A model generated the notes under the pieces. It worked only from the letters and a program-made list of their open reading frames with translations, did no database searches and was not told the DNA's origin. From NCBI RefSeq assembly GCF_017377855.1, contig NZ_JAFREP010000020.1:170634-234633 (forward strand): 64,000 bases of DNA, read 5' to 3'. The DNA is from Acanthopleuribacter pedis. GTDB lineage: Bacteria; Acidobacteriota; Holophagae; Acanthopleuribacterales; Acanthopleuribacteraceae. Each line of letters opens with the position of its first letter. Position 1 is the first letter of the stretch. A program made the translations under genes and the position numbers. Positions 26,173 to 34,945 of this stretch are shown here, in pieces.

Positions 26173-27465
26173 ATGTTTCCTTCATTTCGCGTCTCACCAC
26201 GCCAAGCCTGCACCGCGCTGAGCCTGATTTGTTTGTTTTGGTTTCTCGTGGCCGCCCCACTCGCGGCCCACGGCGATCCCGCCGATTTTGATATTAAAAA
26301 ACTGTTTAAGGGCGAAGCTTATATTAGCGACCGACAAGACATCATCACCCTGTACAAGGACGAGGCGATTCCGGTCATCGACATGCACATGCATTCCGGG
26401 ACCTTCGACAACATGGGCCCCCTCGGCCGTGAATTTGTTTTGGGCGCCATCCCCCTGCCCCTGCCGGACAACCTCAAAGAAGGTTTGGCCCGCCTCATCG
26501 CCGACCTCACGCGCCACCCCTACACGCCCTTTGTCGGCATCCGCAACGAGTGCCGCAAAGCGGGCTTGTCGGCGGCGGTGCTGTTCGCGGTTTACACACC
26601 CGAGGCCTGGGGCGTTGAGGACAACGCCACGGTGATTGGGCACCTCGACGATCCCCGCAACATCTACCGCGGCAAACCGTTTTTCTACGGATTTGCTAGC
26701 ATTAGCCAGGAAAACTGGCAAAACAACGAAAGCAATGCCCTGGCCGACTTGGACCGGGCGATGGCCCACCCGAAAATGGTCGGCGTCAAACTCGCTTTTG
26801 CCCACAACGTCGAACCCCTCGACAACCCCGCCTTCGATTCCATCTACCAACTGGCCGAACGCCACGACGCCCCGGTTTACCACCACATCGGCCCCAGCCC
26901 CCTGCGCCCCCTCGATCAGTTCCCCGACGACGCGGCTCGAGAAAGGTACATTCGCAGCTTCTACCCCACCTATGTGGAAAGCATCCTGCAACGGTTCCCT
27001 CGCGTGCGCTTCATCCTCGGCCACATGGGTTTCGACTTCGTCGATTCGGGCATTGACGGCATCGACGAGGTGTTCCGCCTGGCTCGCCAATACCCCAACG
27101 TCTACCTGGAAATATCGGCATTCGGTACCGACAGCCATGACCCGGACGGCACCGTGATGGACGACATCCTCGGCAAAGCCAAGGAATTCAACCTCATCGA
27201 CCGCGTGATCTACGGCTCGGACGGTCCGGGATTCGCGGGCGCCACCGAAAAATACAAGGACAAAACCCTGGCGAGTATGGGACGCGTGGGCTACACCCCC
27301 GCGGAAGTCCGTTTGGTCATGGCGGAAAACTTCCTGGCGGTCACCGGTTTGGACCAAGATCCTAGCTTCCAACTGGCCCCGCTGAAGGCGGCGCAAGTGC
27401 CCAGCGAGGATTTGGACGTTCACCTGAACGAGGTGCCGATGGAGCACCACCCACACCGTCACTAA
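26173..27465 (+). CDS. exported amidohydrolase (amidohydrolase_2 family)
   Basis: 430 residues from ATG 26173, with GAGGAG nine bases upstream. Signal peptide ends near APLAAHG. TIM-barrel metal motifs are DMHMHSG (HxH, about residue 70), PVYHHIG, FILGHMGFDF and VIYGSDGPG, as in ACMSD/2-pyrone decarboxylase-like amidohydrolases. It should hydrolyse or decarboxylate a small cyclic or carboxylated substrate in the periplasm; substrate unknown. A secreted member of this family is somewhat unusual. The long minus-strand frame over the same DNA is a shadow. The C-terminus is His-rich (HHPHRH). Confidence 0.8.
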   Translation: MFPSFRVSPRQACTALSLICLFWFLVAAPLAAHGDPADFDIKKLFKGEAYISDRQDIITLYKDEAIPVIDMHMHSGTFDNMGPLGREFVLGAIPLPLPDNLKEGLARLIADLTRHPYTPFVGIRNECRKAGLSAAVLFAVYTPEAWGVEDNATVIGHLDDPRNIYRGKPFFYGFASISQENWQNNESNALADLDRAMAHPKMVGVKLAFAHNVEPLDNPAFDSIYQLAERHDAPVYHHIGPSPLRPLDQFPDDAARERYIRSFYPTYVESILQRFPRVRFILGHMGFDFVDSGIDGIDEVFRLARQYPNVYLEISAFGTDSHDPDGTVMDDILGKAKEFNLIDRVIYGSDGPGFAGATEKYKDKTLASMGRVGYTPAEVRLVMAENFLAVTGLDQDPSFQLAPLKAAQVPSEDLDVHLNEVPMEHHPHRH

Positions 27466-27529
27466 TTCCCGTCTCGGTTCCGCAACAACGCTAACCGGGT
27501 CCGTTCCGGCAAAACCGGAGCGGGCCCTG

Positions 27530-30013
27530 TCACAAAAGCAAGCCGCCGCTTCCCGGGGCGGAATGCCCTTGCGCTTGTTTTATTTCTTCCTGGAGTTGAT
27601 CGACAAAAGGTTTGTGCAGTCCGAACACCAAACGAAAGACGGCACCGCCGCCGGGACCGCTGCTGAGAACCGTCAGTTCACCGCCGAGCTCACGGGCCGC
27701 GTTGGCACAAAAGTGAAGCCCAAACCCGTTTCCGGTATTTTTGGTGGTAAACCCATGGCAGAAAATTTTGTTGAGGTTTTCGCGCCGAATGCCAACGCCG
27801 TTGTCAACCACGGTTGCCTCGATCAGCCCGGCATCCGTGAAGCCCAAGGTCATGGTTAAGGTTTTATCTTCATTGAGATCGTCGGCCATTAAGGCCTCAC
27901 GTCCGTTTTTGATCAGATTAATGAAGATGTGCATCAACTTCACTTTCGATGTACGCAGATCGGGAACGGCCTGAAAATCGCGTACAACGCGAATGTGTTT
28001 GGCTTTCAGGGAAGGCGCTTCGAGGTTCAAGGCGTCCTCGATCACGACCTCTAAATTAACATCCTCATAGAGATCGACACCCTTGGCATAGATATGCTGG
28101 GTACTGATAATTTGTTTAATCGCTTCTACTTTCTCACGCAATTCAGCGAGCACGCCACCAAAGCGATTTACCTCTTTTTCATAAACCACCCCGAAGCGCA
28201 TTAGGTATTTCAACAGCATGCGGCCGCGCTCGCTTTCCTCGAGAAACCTGCCGATTTGGTGCTGTTCTTTTTCCAGCATCTCGCAGGCTTGCAGATAGCC
28301 GTTGAGGTGGTTGGAAGACAGTTCGCCGTGCAGTTCTTCCACCGAAACATTGAGGCTGTTCAACACGTTGCCGATGTTGTGCAACACGCCGGTGGCGATT
28401 TCGGCCATCCCGGCCGCATGGGCGTTTTGCAGCGCGATCGCCTGACTGGCCTCCAATTCGCGGGTTCGCTCCATCACCTTGGCTTCCAAATCGCGGTTGA
28501 TTTCCTGTAAATTGCGCTGAGCGGCAATGAGTTCCAAGGTCATTTGGTTAAAAACCTTGCTCAAACGCCGAATTTCTCCCTGGGCGCGTACCTCGACCAG
28601 GGGTTCAGCCATATCCGTGATCATACGGCCCTGCTGTAACTCGGAACCAATCGCCGCCGCTTTATCGGTAATCCCCTGGATCGGACGGACCACGGTCGAG
28701 TATTGATAGCTGAACCCCAGCACAAAAATAATCAGGCCGATCACCAAAATGTAACGCAAGATGGTGGTTTGAATTTGGTTCGCCACCATCGAATATTCTG
28801 AACGGGGTTTGACAATGACCGCTTTCCAGTAGGCGCCGGGAACGTGGAACACGGAAACCGTGACCGGTTCGCTCAGCAACATGTCGTTATCCAAGTGGAC
28901 GGAATGCAATAGGTTGCTGCGCACAAGAGATTCGCGATAGGGGTCCAGCAAAACCGCGGTAATGAGTTCGGCGGAGTCGGGATCGATTTGGTAACTGCCG
29001 CGATGAATGTGTTCCACCAATGCCCGGCTGTAATAAGGGCGCCCGTGCGATGTCTGGATAAGTTGTTGGTTTAGGGATTCCAGTTCAGCGGCAATCGGTT
29101 GGAATTCGGGATGTTGGGCTGCAAAACCGGCGACCGTATGAAATTCCTCCGTCCGTTTGCCGCGGCTGTCTTGCGCGTAGACCTTTGCCAGTTCGGGACG
29201 TGGAAAGGTGATAAAGCGGTTGTTCCGGTCCAGCAGGAAGAGGTAGCCCCCGGTTTTTTCCGCCCAGGTGTGGGCCATGGCCTGCAAACCTTCCAGCTTG
29301 AGGTCCACGGTCGCCACCCCGATGAACTGCTGATCCGCGTCATGCAGGGCCACGGTTACGGTAACCATCGGCTGGTAGGAGTAAGGGTCCATGTAAGAAC
29401 CCGACCACATGCCGCGCCCGGATTCGCTGAGATGCCGCACGACCACGTACCATTCCTCGTTGTGGTAACCGGGCGAATCCAGAAAAGCACGGCGAAAGCC
29501 CGGGTCGTTCTCGAAACGATCCGGGTCAAAAGTAGGACCGGGCGCGTTGTAACCCTCGTAAAAAACCAATTCGTTGCGGGTGTCGCGACCCCAAAAGAAG
29601 CTGTAGCGGTCGGTGTCGGCCTCAAACACGCCCGGCTCGAACCAAATGCCGCCGCCGGCGACATCATAATCCCCATCGGCGTCGAGCATGGCACGAATGG
29701 TTTGACGAAACATCATCGGATCACGCGGCAGGTTCTCCCCGGCGTTGGCCATGGCAGAGGTCAAGGCCTCGATCTTACCGAGCCGAGCCGCCATGCGACT
29801 CACGACGTAATTGCCGTTTTCCTCGATCAATTTAGTGGATTCATCCACAACGAGTTGGGTGCCGACCGTGTCCATCACACTCACAATGCCGAGGATCAAC
29901 ACCGTGTCAAACAACAACAAACCGAGCAAGACCCGCAAGGCGATGCTTTGGCGAAAGGGAACTTTGGTGTTAATTTTAGTTTGGGTCTTATGCGGCGAGG
30001 TATCCGGCGTCAT
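27530..30013 (-). CDS. Cache/HAMP sensor histidine kinase
   Basis: 827 residues from ATG 30013. Membrane helix at about 27-50; periplasmic double-Cache domain (about 60-385) with GGGIWFEPG, FYEGYNAPGP and WSGSYMDPYSYQPMVTVTV; second helix near 430-450; HAMP, then a coiled coil (IAAQRNLQEINRDLEAKV). The phosphoacceptor region VLHNIGNVLNSLNVS (His near 543) is of the HNIGN type and not canonical SHELRTP. HATPase has FINLIKNGREAL, DNGVGI, GFTTKNTGNGFGLH. It is likely an inner-membrane chemosensor that signals through a regulator not adjacent here. It lies head-to-head with the DNA polymerase gene. Confidence 0.87.
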   Translation of the reverse strand: MTPDTSPHKTQTKINTKVPFRQSIALRVLLGLLLFDTVLILGIVSVMDTVGTQLVVDESTKLIEENGNYVVSRMAARLGKIEALTSAMANAGENLPRDPMMFRQTIRAMLDADGDYDVAGGGIWFEPGVFEADTDRYSFFWGRDTRNELVFYEGYNAPGPTFDPDRFENDPGFRRAFLDSPGYHNEEWYVVVRHLSESGRGMWSGSYMDPYSYQPMVTVTVALHDADQQFIGVATVDLKLEGLQAMAHTWAEKTGGYLFLLDRNNRFITFPRPELAKVYAQDSRGKRTEEFHTVAGFAAQHPEFQPIAAELESLNQQLIQTSHGRPYYSRALVEHIHRGSYQIDPDSAELITAVLLDPYRESLVRSNLLHSVHLDNDMLLSEPVTVSVFHVPGAYWKAVIVKPRSEYSMVANQIQTTILRYILVIGLIIFVLGFSYQYSTVVRPIQGITDKAAAIGSELQQGRMITDMAEPLVEVRAQGEIRRLSKVFNQMTLELIAAQRNLQEINRDLEAKVMERTRELEASQAIALQNAHAAGMAEIATGVLHNIGNVLNSLNVSVEELHGELSSNHLNGYLQACEMLEKEQHQIGRFLEESERGRMLLKYLMRFGVVYEKEVNRFGGVLAELREKVEAIKQIISTQHIYAKGVDLYEDVNLEVVIEDALNLEAPSLKAKHIRVVRDFQAVPDLRTSKVKLMHIFINLIKNGREALMADDLNEDKTLTMTLGFTDAGLIEATVVDNGVGIRRENLNKIFCHGFTTKNTGNGFGLHFCANAARELGGELTVLSSGPGGGAVFRLVFGLHKPFVDQLQEEIKQAQGHSAPGSGGLLL

Positions 30014-30266
30014 CCCAACGTCCTAAGGTCACAGCAACCTGTTCGCGGTCCTCCGTCAACCCAAAAACATCGTCTGCGTCAAGAAGGTTTATTGCCAAAA
30101 TAGTGCAAACCGCGGCTAAGGCTAGATGATCTGGAAACATGATTCGTAAAAACGTATCGCCACACCGCGCCGGAATATTGAGTACTGATCCCAAAATCGT
30201 GCCTTCCGAAAGTCCCCCTGCCAACCCTCGTCCCACCTCACCCGCGCACAGGAAACCCCCACCACC
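30014..30266. other. divergent promoter region
   Basis: About 250 bp between the Cache kinase (minus) and polymerase (plus). It must contain both promoters, but I could not assign -35/-10 pairs with confidence. Confidence 0.3.
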
Positions 30267-32009
30267 ATGCCAACCCACATCGTTACCAACAATAGCCACC
30301 GGGATAGCTTGCAAGACTTTGCAGCAAGCACCTTCCTTGTAATCGCCCTAAAAACGACCGGCCGCCAGGTCCACAACCCACGGCAGGCTCAGCTTTCAAC
30401 CATCCAAATCGGAAACGGCGAGACAATGGCCGTCATTGACGCCGAACAAGTTGATTGCCGCGAATTCCTACAGCCCCTTCTCGAAAACCCTTCGATTATC
30501 AAGGTGTTCCATCGCGCCAAATTCGCAATCAAGCATTTCCTACACCACTGGGAAACAGCCACCCAAGGTGTTTTCTGCACCTACCACGCAAGCCAGATTT
30601 TGGCGATGGGCGCACCTGGGCGTCGCCACCGCCTCGTCGATTTGAGTCGGGCCCAGCTCGGCCGCGATTCTGATTGCCCCTGGGAAACCCTATGGCAACG
30701 AAAGGGTCCCTTTTCACAGCAAGATGTACCGAATGCCGTCGAAGAACTTGAGTTGCTGACAGCACTGTACAAAGCGATGCAAGCCCGAATTCTCGAGCAT
30801 AAACTCAAGCGGATTTCCCGCCTTGAATTCCGCACCATTCTTCCCGTCGCCGCCATGGAACTTAAAGGTATTTACATCGACATACCCGATCTAAATAACC
30901 TGCGTAAGAAATTTCAACAACGACGCGCGGAACAAGAACAAGCAGCAATCGACCAAATTCCCAATTTAGAGAAAAATTTATTGGGGCAGGCGGAACTGAA
31001 TCTCAGCTCACCCAAGCAAGTTCTAAAAGCGCTGCAGGAAGCGGGCATTCCTCTAAAAGATACCTCCGAAAATCAATTGCGAATGCACCTTGACCAAAAT
31101 CCTTGGCTCCAAGGTCTGCTCGATTACCGCCACCTATCCATCATTCTCCAGATGTTCGAGCAACTCGAAAACGCGGTCGATCCACAATCCGGGCGTGTCC
31201 ATGCGACCTACCACCAAATCGCCTCGCCCTCCGGCCGTTTCGCCTGTAGCGATCCCAACATTCAACAGGTTCCGCGCGAAAAAGAAGTGCGCGCCCTGAT
31301 TCGCCCGGAGGCAGGCTATACCTACATCGTCGCCGACTATTCCCAGGTCGAGCTGCGCGTGGCGGCGGGTTTGGCGGAGGACCCGGTGATGATGGAAGCG
31401 TACCGCAACGGTCAGGATCTTCACCGCCTCACCGCCGCGCTAACCATGGGCAAAGCCGTCGAAGCCGTTACCGCCGATGAACGTCAAGCCGCCAAGGCGA
31501 TTAATTTCGGGCTGATCTACGCCATGGGCGCGGGCGGCCTGCAAGCCTCCGCCAAAAACTCTTACGGCGTCAGCCTGAGCGAGAACGAGGCGGCCACCTT
31601 CCGCCGTCGTTTTTTTGAGAACTACCACGGCATTGCCCGCTGGCAACGCGGCCTGGAAGCTTTTGCGAAAAAGTACCAACACGTACGCACCGCGGGCGGG
31701 CGCATCCGCGCCTACGGAGAAGGGCCGATGCGCATCACGGAAGTGTTCAACACCCCGGTGCAGGGCACGGCCGCGGAAGGCCTCAAAAGTGCGTTATGCT
31801 TGTTTTGGGATAAGACCCGCGCCCAAGCGGTGGACGCCGCAATCGTCGCCATCATCCATGATGAGATCATCGTCGAGGCCCACGCGGACCAAGTCGACCT
31901 GGCCAAAACCCTTCTTAACGAGGCCATGATCGAAGGCATTTCCTGGCTGGTCCCCAACGTCCCCTTCGTGGCGGACGCGGCGGTCACCGAAAGCTGGGCC
32001 GGAAAATAA
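30267..32009 (+). CDS. family A DNA polymerase with degenerate 3'-5' exonuclease domain
   Basis: 580 residues from ATG 30267; the AGGAAA site lies 12 bases upstream. No 5'-nuclease domain. Residues 20-190 keep the DEDDy exonuclease outline but not its acids: ExoI DxE reads A27-L-K29, ExoII FD reads F86-A87, and the ExoIII Tyr/Asp positions read N156/E160. The polymerase part is intact: SGRFACSDPNIQQVP, motif A DYSQVELRVAAG, motif B RQAAKAINFGLIYAMG, motif C IHDEIIVEA. It should synthesise DNA without proofreading. Its first half is noticeably AT-richer in codon use than its second half and its neighbours. Phage-like or repair polymerase origin is possible. Confidence 0.88.
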   Translation: MPTHIVTNNSHRDSLQDFAASTFLVIALKTTGRQVHNPRQAQLSTIQIGNGETMAVIDAEQVDCREFLQPLLENPSIIKVFHRAKFAIKHFLHHWETATQGVFCTYHASQILAMGAPGRRHRLVDLSRAQLGRDSDCPWETLWQRKGPFSQQDVPNAVEELELLTALYKAMQARILEHKLKRISRLEFRTILPVAAMELKGIYIDIPDLNNLRKKFQQRRAEQEQAAIDQIPNLEKNLLGQAELNLSSPKQVLKALQEAGIPLKDTSENQLRMHLDQNPWLQGLLDYRHLSIILQMFEQLENAVDPQSGRVHATYHQIASPSGRFACSDPNIQQVPREKEVRALIRPEAGYTYIVADYSQVELRVAAGLAEDPVMMEAYRNGQDLHRLTAALTMGKAVEAVTADERQAAKAINFGLIYAMGAGGLQASAKNSYGVSLSENEAATFRRRFFENYHGIARWQRGLEAFAKKYQHVRTAGGRIRAYGEGPMRITEVFNTPVQGTAAEGLKSALCLFWDKTRAQAVDAAIVAIIHDEIIVEAHADQVDLAKTLLNEAMIEGISWLVPNVPFVADAAVTESWAGK

Positions 32010-32420
32010 ACACGCACACGAACGGGCCCCGTCCCTAAACGGAAAAAGGCCCGAATCGGGGAACGTCACAACCCCGATTCGGGCAAGTTTGTCTTCGTGG
32101 CGACCTTTGGCGTGCGTGAGGTGAAACCCGAAGGACAAACGAAAAGAGGAACCGTCGCATTTACCTAGGTTTGGTGTGGTGGTAGAAGGTTTTGTTAGCG
32201 CTAGACAAAACGACGGTAACAGTCGGCCCGTGGGCCCTTATTTTGTTGCTTCCCCCTGCCAAACGACCGGGGCGCGATTCGGTTTAGTCAAAAAAAGGAA
32301 AAAAGGGAAAAAGTGGGGAACCTCGCGGGCCCCCCGCATCCGTCGCTCGGGTGAGGAACAACGGTTGTTTCGAAGAACTTCGTGGGAAACTCCTCGAGAG
32401 AGTTCGCTTCCCGAGAATCC
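32010..32420. other. intergenic region between convergent genes
   Basis: About 410 bp. It contains a strong hairpin (32049-32084) and a purine-rich A/G tract near 32285-32320. No gene seen. Confidence 0.5.
32049..32084. terminator. 13-bp hairpin after the polymerase gene
   Basis: GCCCGAATCGGGG (32049-32061) and CCCCGATTCGGGC (32072-32084) pair perfectly around a 10-nt loop, 40 bp past the polymerase stop. The following sequence is only weakly T-rich (AAGTTTG). Confidence 0.6.
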
Positions 32421-33368
32421 TTACTCGAACTCGTACACTTTGGCTTTTTCGAGCAGGCCGCTTTTGGTGATTTGGTCGTTGCGGCACTGGTTCAGGTCGG
32501 TTTTGCGGAAAACATAAATCTTGTCTTTGCCACGCTCACCGGCGCGGGAAACGATGATGTTGATGTACTCGCTGTCGGGAATGTCGACGGAGGCACCGAA
32601 CTCGCACATGGCTTCGGCCAATTGGCCTTCAAACACCGCGTACTTCGCCAAGTACTCTTTGCTCTGAACCTCGCGCAGTTTCTCGGCTTTGACGAGGTAC
32701 TGCTTCACATCGGTTTCGACCTTGGTCTTAAACCCTTCCAGGCGCTCGATCAGTTCTTTGCGTTCCTGTTCGGTCATTTTCTTTTTGTTGATCATCTGGC
32801 GACGGGTTTCCAGGGCGACCCTACGGATTTCCTTACTCACCCGGCGCTGCTCTTCACGGATCCGGCGCATTTCGGTTTCGATTTCGCGGGAGGCGTGCAG
32901 GTTGCCCACTTCACCCAAGGTTTCGGCGGCGTCTTCAACCGCCTCGGCGGCATGTTCCGCGACTTCTTCCACCACTTCTTGGTAGGACTCCATCATCTCG
33001 CGGTACTGTTCGCGCAAGGCTTCTTCATCTTCCTCGCCGTTGGGCACGTAGATGGGGGGCACCGGTGGAATCACCATGGGCGGCACATTGACATTGATTC
33101 GTGAAAAGTGGCGGTAGTGGTGGCGACTACCGCCCATGTCAAAGATAAACACAACGCCTTGACCGTCGAGGTAGGTGTGGTTGATACGGTGGGGGCGCAA
33201 TTCGCCGTCATCATGATGGCGGCGATGATGGCGGTCGTCATCACCGAAGGACGATTTGAGAATTTTATAAAGGATACGAATATCCTTGGCGATGCGATCA
33301 TGGTCCGCGGCCGGGGCCAGGGGCACCAAAAGCGCGGCAATCATCACAAAACAAACGAACTTCTTCAT
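32421..33368 (-). CDS. secreted His-rich coiled-coil protein
   Basis: 315 residues from ATG 33368, with AGGAG eight bases upstream. Signal peptide ends at about LAPAA. Residues 43-65 are a His/Asp/Arg cluster (DDDRHHRRHHDDGELRPHR) likely to bind metal. Residues about 115-255 are predicted long helices or coiled coil rich in Glu and Arg, and the C-terminus is compact with Cys at about 263 and 293. Third gene of an operon with an ECF sigma factor and a membrane anti-sigma-like protein (22 bp gap). It could be the periplasmic signal sensor for that pair; inference only. Family not recognised. Confidence 0.62.
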   Translation of the reverse strand: MKKFVCFVMIAALLVPLAPAADHDRIAKDIRILYKILKSSFGDDDRHHRRHHDDGELRPHRINHTYLDGQGVVFIFDMGGSRHHYRHFSRINVNVPPMVIPPVPPIYVPNGEEDEEALREQYREMMESYQEVVEEVAEHAAEAVEDAAETLGEVGNLHASREIETEMRRIREEQRRVSKEIRRVALETRRQMINKKKMTEQERKELIERLEGFKTKVETDVKQYLVKAEKLREVQSKEYLAKYAVFEGQLAEAMCEFGASVDIPDSEYINIIVSRAGERGKDKIYVFRKTDLNQCRNDQITKSGLLEKAKVYEFE

Positions 33369-33390
33369 TCACAAACTCCTGTCGGTGGGA

Positions 33391-34083
33391 TCAATCATCG
33401 GACGGGGCGCGCTGTACCGCGTTCGCCAAGTCGTAAAGGGTGTCGTTGTTCAACGACTGTTGGTCTACCAAGAACGCCATGCGGTCCTCGATGTTGTCGA
33501 GATCGGTCAGGCGTTGGCGTTGCCAGTTGTTCACCAGCCTTTCCATATCGCGTGCCCGATCATTGGAAATTTCGTTTTTTTGAAATTCAAACAGCGAGGT
33601 CAGGTAGGTTTCTTGGTTTTCGTGGTAATCGGAAAGCCCTTTGCGGAACTCGACCAGCATGCGTTTATTTTGCTCGGCGAAACGTTGGTCGAGGTAGTCG
33701 GCCAGCTCGGCACGCGTCAGGGTAATGGTATCGGGGTCGGTGGTTTGCTCCGGGGTGGTGGTGGTGGCGGTTTCGGTTGCAGCGGCCGGGGCCCCAAACT
33801 CGATGCGCCAACCGCCGGCGTCGCTGATCACGCGACTCTGACCGACAAGCAGGGCAAACATGAGGATACACAAAAAGGCGGGCAACCATTGGGTAAACCA
33901 ACGCGGGGTCGACGGGTTGGTGCTCGTCGCCATCGGCAAACGTGGCCAGGGCGGCGTACCTTCGTCTTGCCAGGCCTGGGCCGCGTCGCGAAGCCGCGCG
34001 CTGATTTGTTCCAATTCGGCCGGATCGTCACCGTTCCGACGCGCCTCCTCTTCCACAACTTTTTGAACTTCGGGATCAAGCAC
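33391..34083 (-). CDS. membrane anti-sigma factor-like protein
   Basis: 230 residues from GTG 34083, overlapping the sigma gene's stop by 8 bases, which implies translational coupling. The N-terminal 60 residues are cytoplasmic; one membrane helix (WLPAFLCILMFALLVG, about 65-80) follows, then a periplasmic Thr-rich linker and a long charged helical region (about 120-225). This is the layout of ECF anti-sigma factors, though no zinc-binding ZAS motif (HxxxCxxC) is seen. Its identification rests on position and topology. The first segment would bind the sigma factor and the outer part would receive the signal. Confidence 0.6.
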   Translation of the reverse strand: MLDPEVQKVVEEEARRNGDDPAELEQISARLRDAAQAWQDEGTPPWPRLPMATSTNPSTPRWFTQWLPAFLCILMFALLVGQSRVISDAGGWRIEFGAPAAATETATTTTPEQTTDPDTITLTRAELADYLDQRFAEQNKRMLVEFRKGLSDYHENQETYLTSLFEFQKNEISNDRARDMERLVNNWQRQRLTDLDNIEDRMAFLVDQQSLNNDTLYDLANAVQRAPSDD

Positions 34084-34624
34084 TGACCACCTCCGGAAGC
34101 GATTTCAGCTTACGCAAAGCAGCATATAAACGAGACTTAAGTGTATTGGTAGGAATACCAGTATGGGTAGACATCTCTTCAAAGGTTTGCTCTTGGAAAT
34201 ACTTCAGTTCGACCACCAGACGCTGTTCCGGTGTGAGTTGGTGAAGGAGGCGCAAAACCTCTTGGTTGGATTGGCGCCGCAAAACTTGATCGTAGGGGCT
34301 GTTGCCCCCGCCGGCGTCGAGTAACTCGGGTTCATCCAGCGAATCAACGGCTTTTTTGCGGCGGTAAAAATCGGTGGCGCGATGCGAGGCGATGGTGAAG
34401 ATCCAGGATGAGAATTTGGCTTGTTGCCCGTACCGGTCGAGGTTGCGATAAACCGACAAAAATACTTCTTGAACCAAATCCAATGCGTCTTCTCGATTGC
34501 CCGTCATGCGGAGGGCGAAGTTGTAAATTTTGCTTTCGTAGCGGCGAATCAGGCGATCCCAGGATTCGTTTTTCCCCTGAAGGGCTTGTTTCACGAGCGT
34601 CATGTCTGAAGGTGAGCCAAACAT
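34076..34624 (-). CDS. ECF-type RNA polymerase sigma factor
   Basis: 182 residues from ATG 34624, with GGGAG six bases upstream; the frame starting at 34672 is longer but lacks a site. Region 2 is clear: IYNFALRMTGNREDALDLVQEVFLSVY (split by normal spacing), then SWIFTIASHRATDFYRR. Region 4 reads LTPEQRLVVELKYFQEQTFEEMSTHTGIPTNTLKSRLYAALRKL. Typical group IV sigma length. It heads the operon with the anti-sigma-like and His-rich genes. A perfect palindrome at 34668-34682 lies just upstream and may be an operator or its own promoter element. Confidence 0.92.
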   Translation of the reverse strand: MFGSPSDMTLVKQALQGKNESWDRLIRRYESKIYNFALRMTGNREDALDLVQEVFLSVYRNLDRYGQQAKFSSWIFTIASHRATDFYRRKKAVDSLDEPELLDAGGGNSPYDQVLRRQSNQEVLRLLHQLTPEQRLVVELKYFQEQTFEEMSTHTGIPTNTLKSRLYAALRKLKSLPEVVSA

Positions 34625-34667
34625 CCTTGCTCCCGTTTTGTTCTCGCTGGGTAAGTCGCAGGGTGTC

Positions 34668-34682
34668 CGCAAATAGTTTGCG
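34668..34682. promoter_or_regulatory. 15-bp palindrome upstream of the ECF sigma gene
   Basis: CGCAAA-TAG-TTTGCG, perfect, centred 51 bp upstream of the sigma gene start. A candidate regulator site controlling the sigma/anti-sigma operon. It is followed by an A-rich run on the plus strand. Confidence 0.4.
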
Positions 34683-34788
34683 ACCGGTTGAAAAAAAATA
34701 AAAAAAATGGGTAAGGATTGGATTCCGGGATCGTTGATTCAACATTAAACCCTTTTGGTTCAAGACGCTAGCGCGAAAACCGAAAAGC

Positions 34789-34818
34789 TTGTCCAACCCG
34801 ACGATCCATTGCTAAGGT
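34789..34818 (+). promoter_or_regulatory. putative sigma-70-type promoter of the hydrolase gene
   Basis: TTGTCC at 34789-34794, an 18-bp spacer, TAAGGT at 34813-34818, about 127 bp before ATG 34946. The -10 with its upstream TTGC matches the promoter at 2673. Confidence 0.4.
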
Positions 34819-34945
34819 GGTGCGGTTCGACGTCCGGCCCCCGTTTGCACACCGGACTAAAAAAACAACCGGCAACGGCCGATGACTAATTATTCCCCCA
34901 CTTTCATTTGGATGTCCCCCATTCAACCCGAACAAGGAGTTCCCC

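Larger units (their letters stand above)
34625..34945. other. divergent intergenic region
   Basis: About 320 bp between the ECF sigma gene and the hydrolase gene, containing the palindrome at 34668 and the plus-strand promoter at 34789-34818. Confidence 0.45.

Noticed and set aside
26194..27462. 422-residue open frame on the minus strand
   Set aside because: It lies exactly opposite the amidohydrolase gene, whose metal motifs and ribosome site are clear; the minus reading is Val/Gly/His-rich without recognisable domains and ends with the same borders, a codon-bias shadow.
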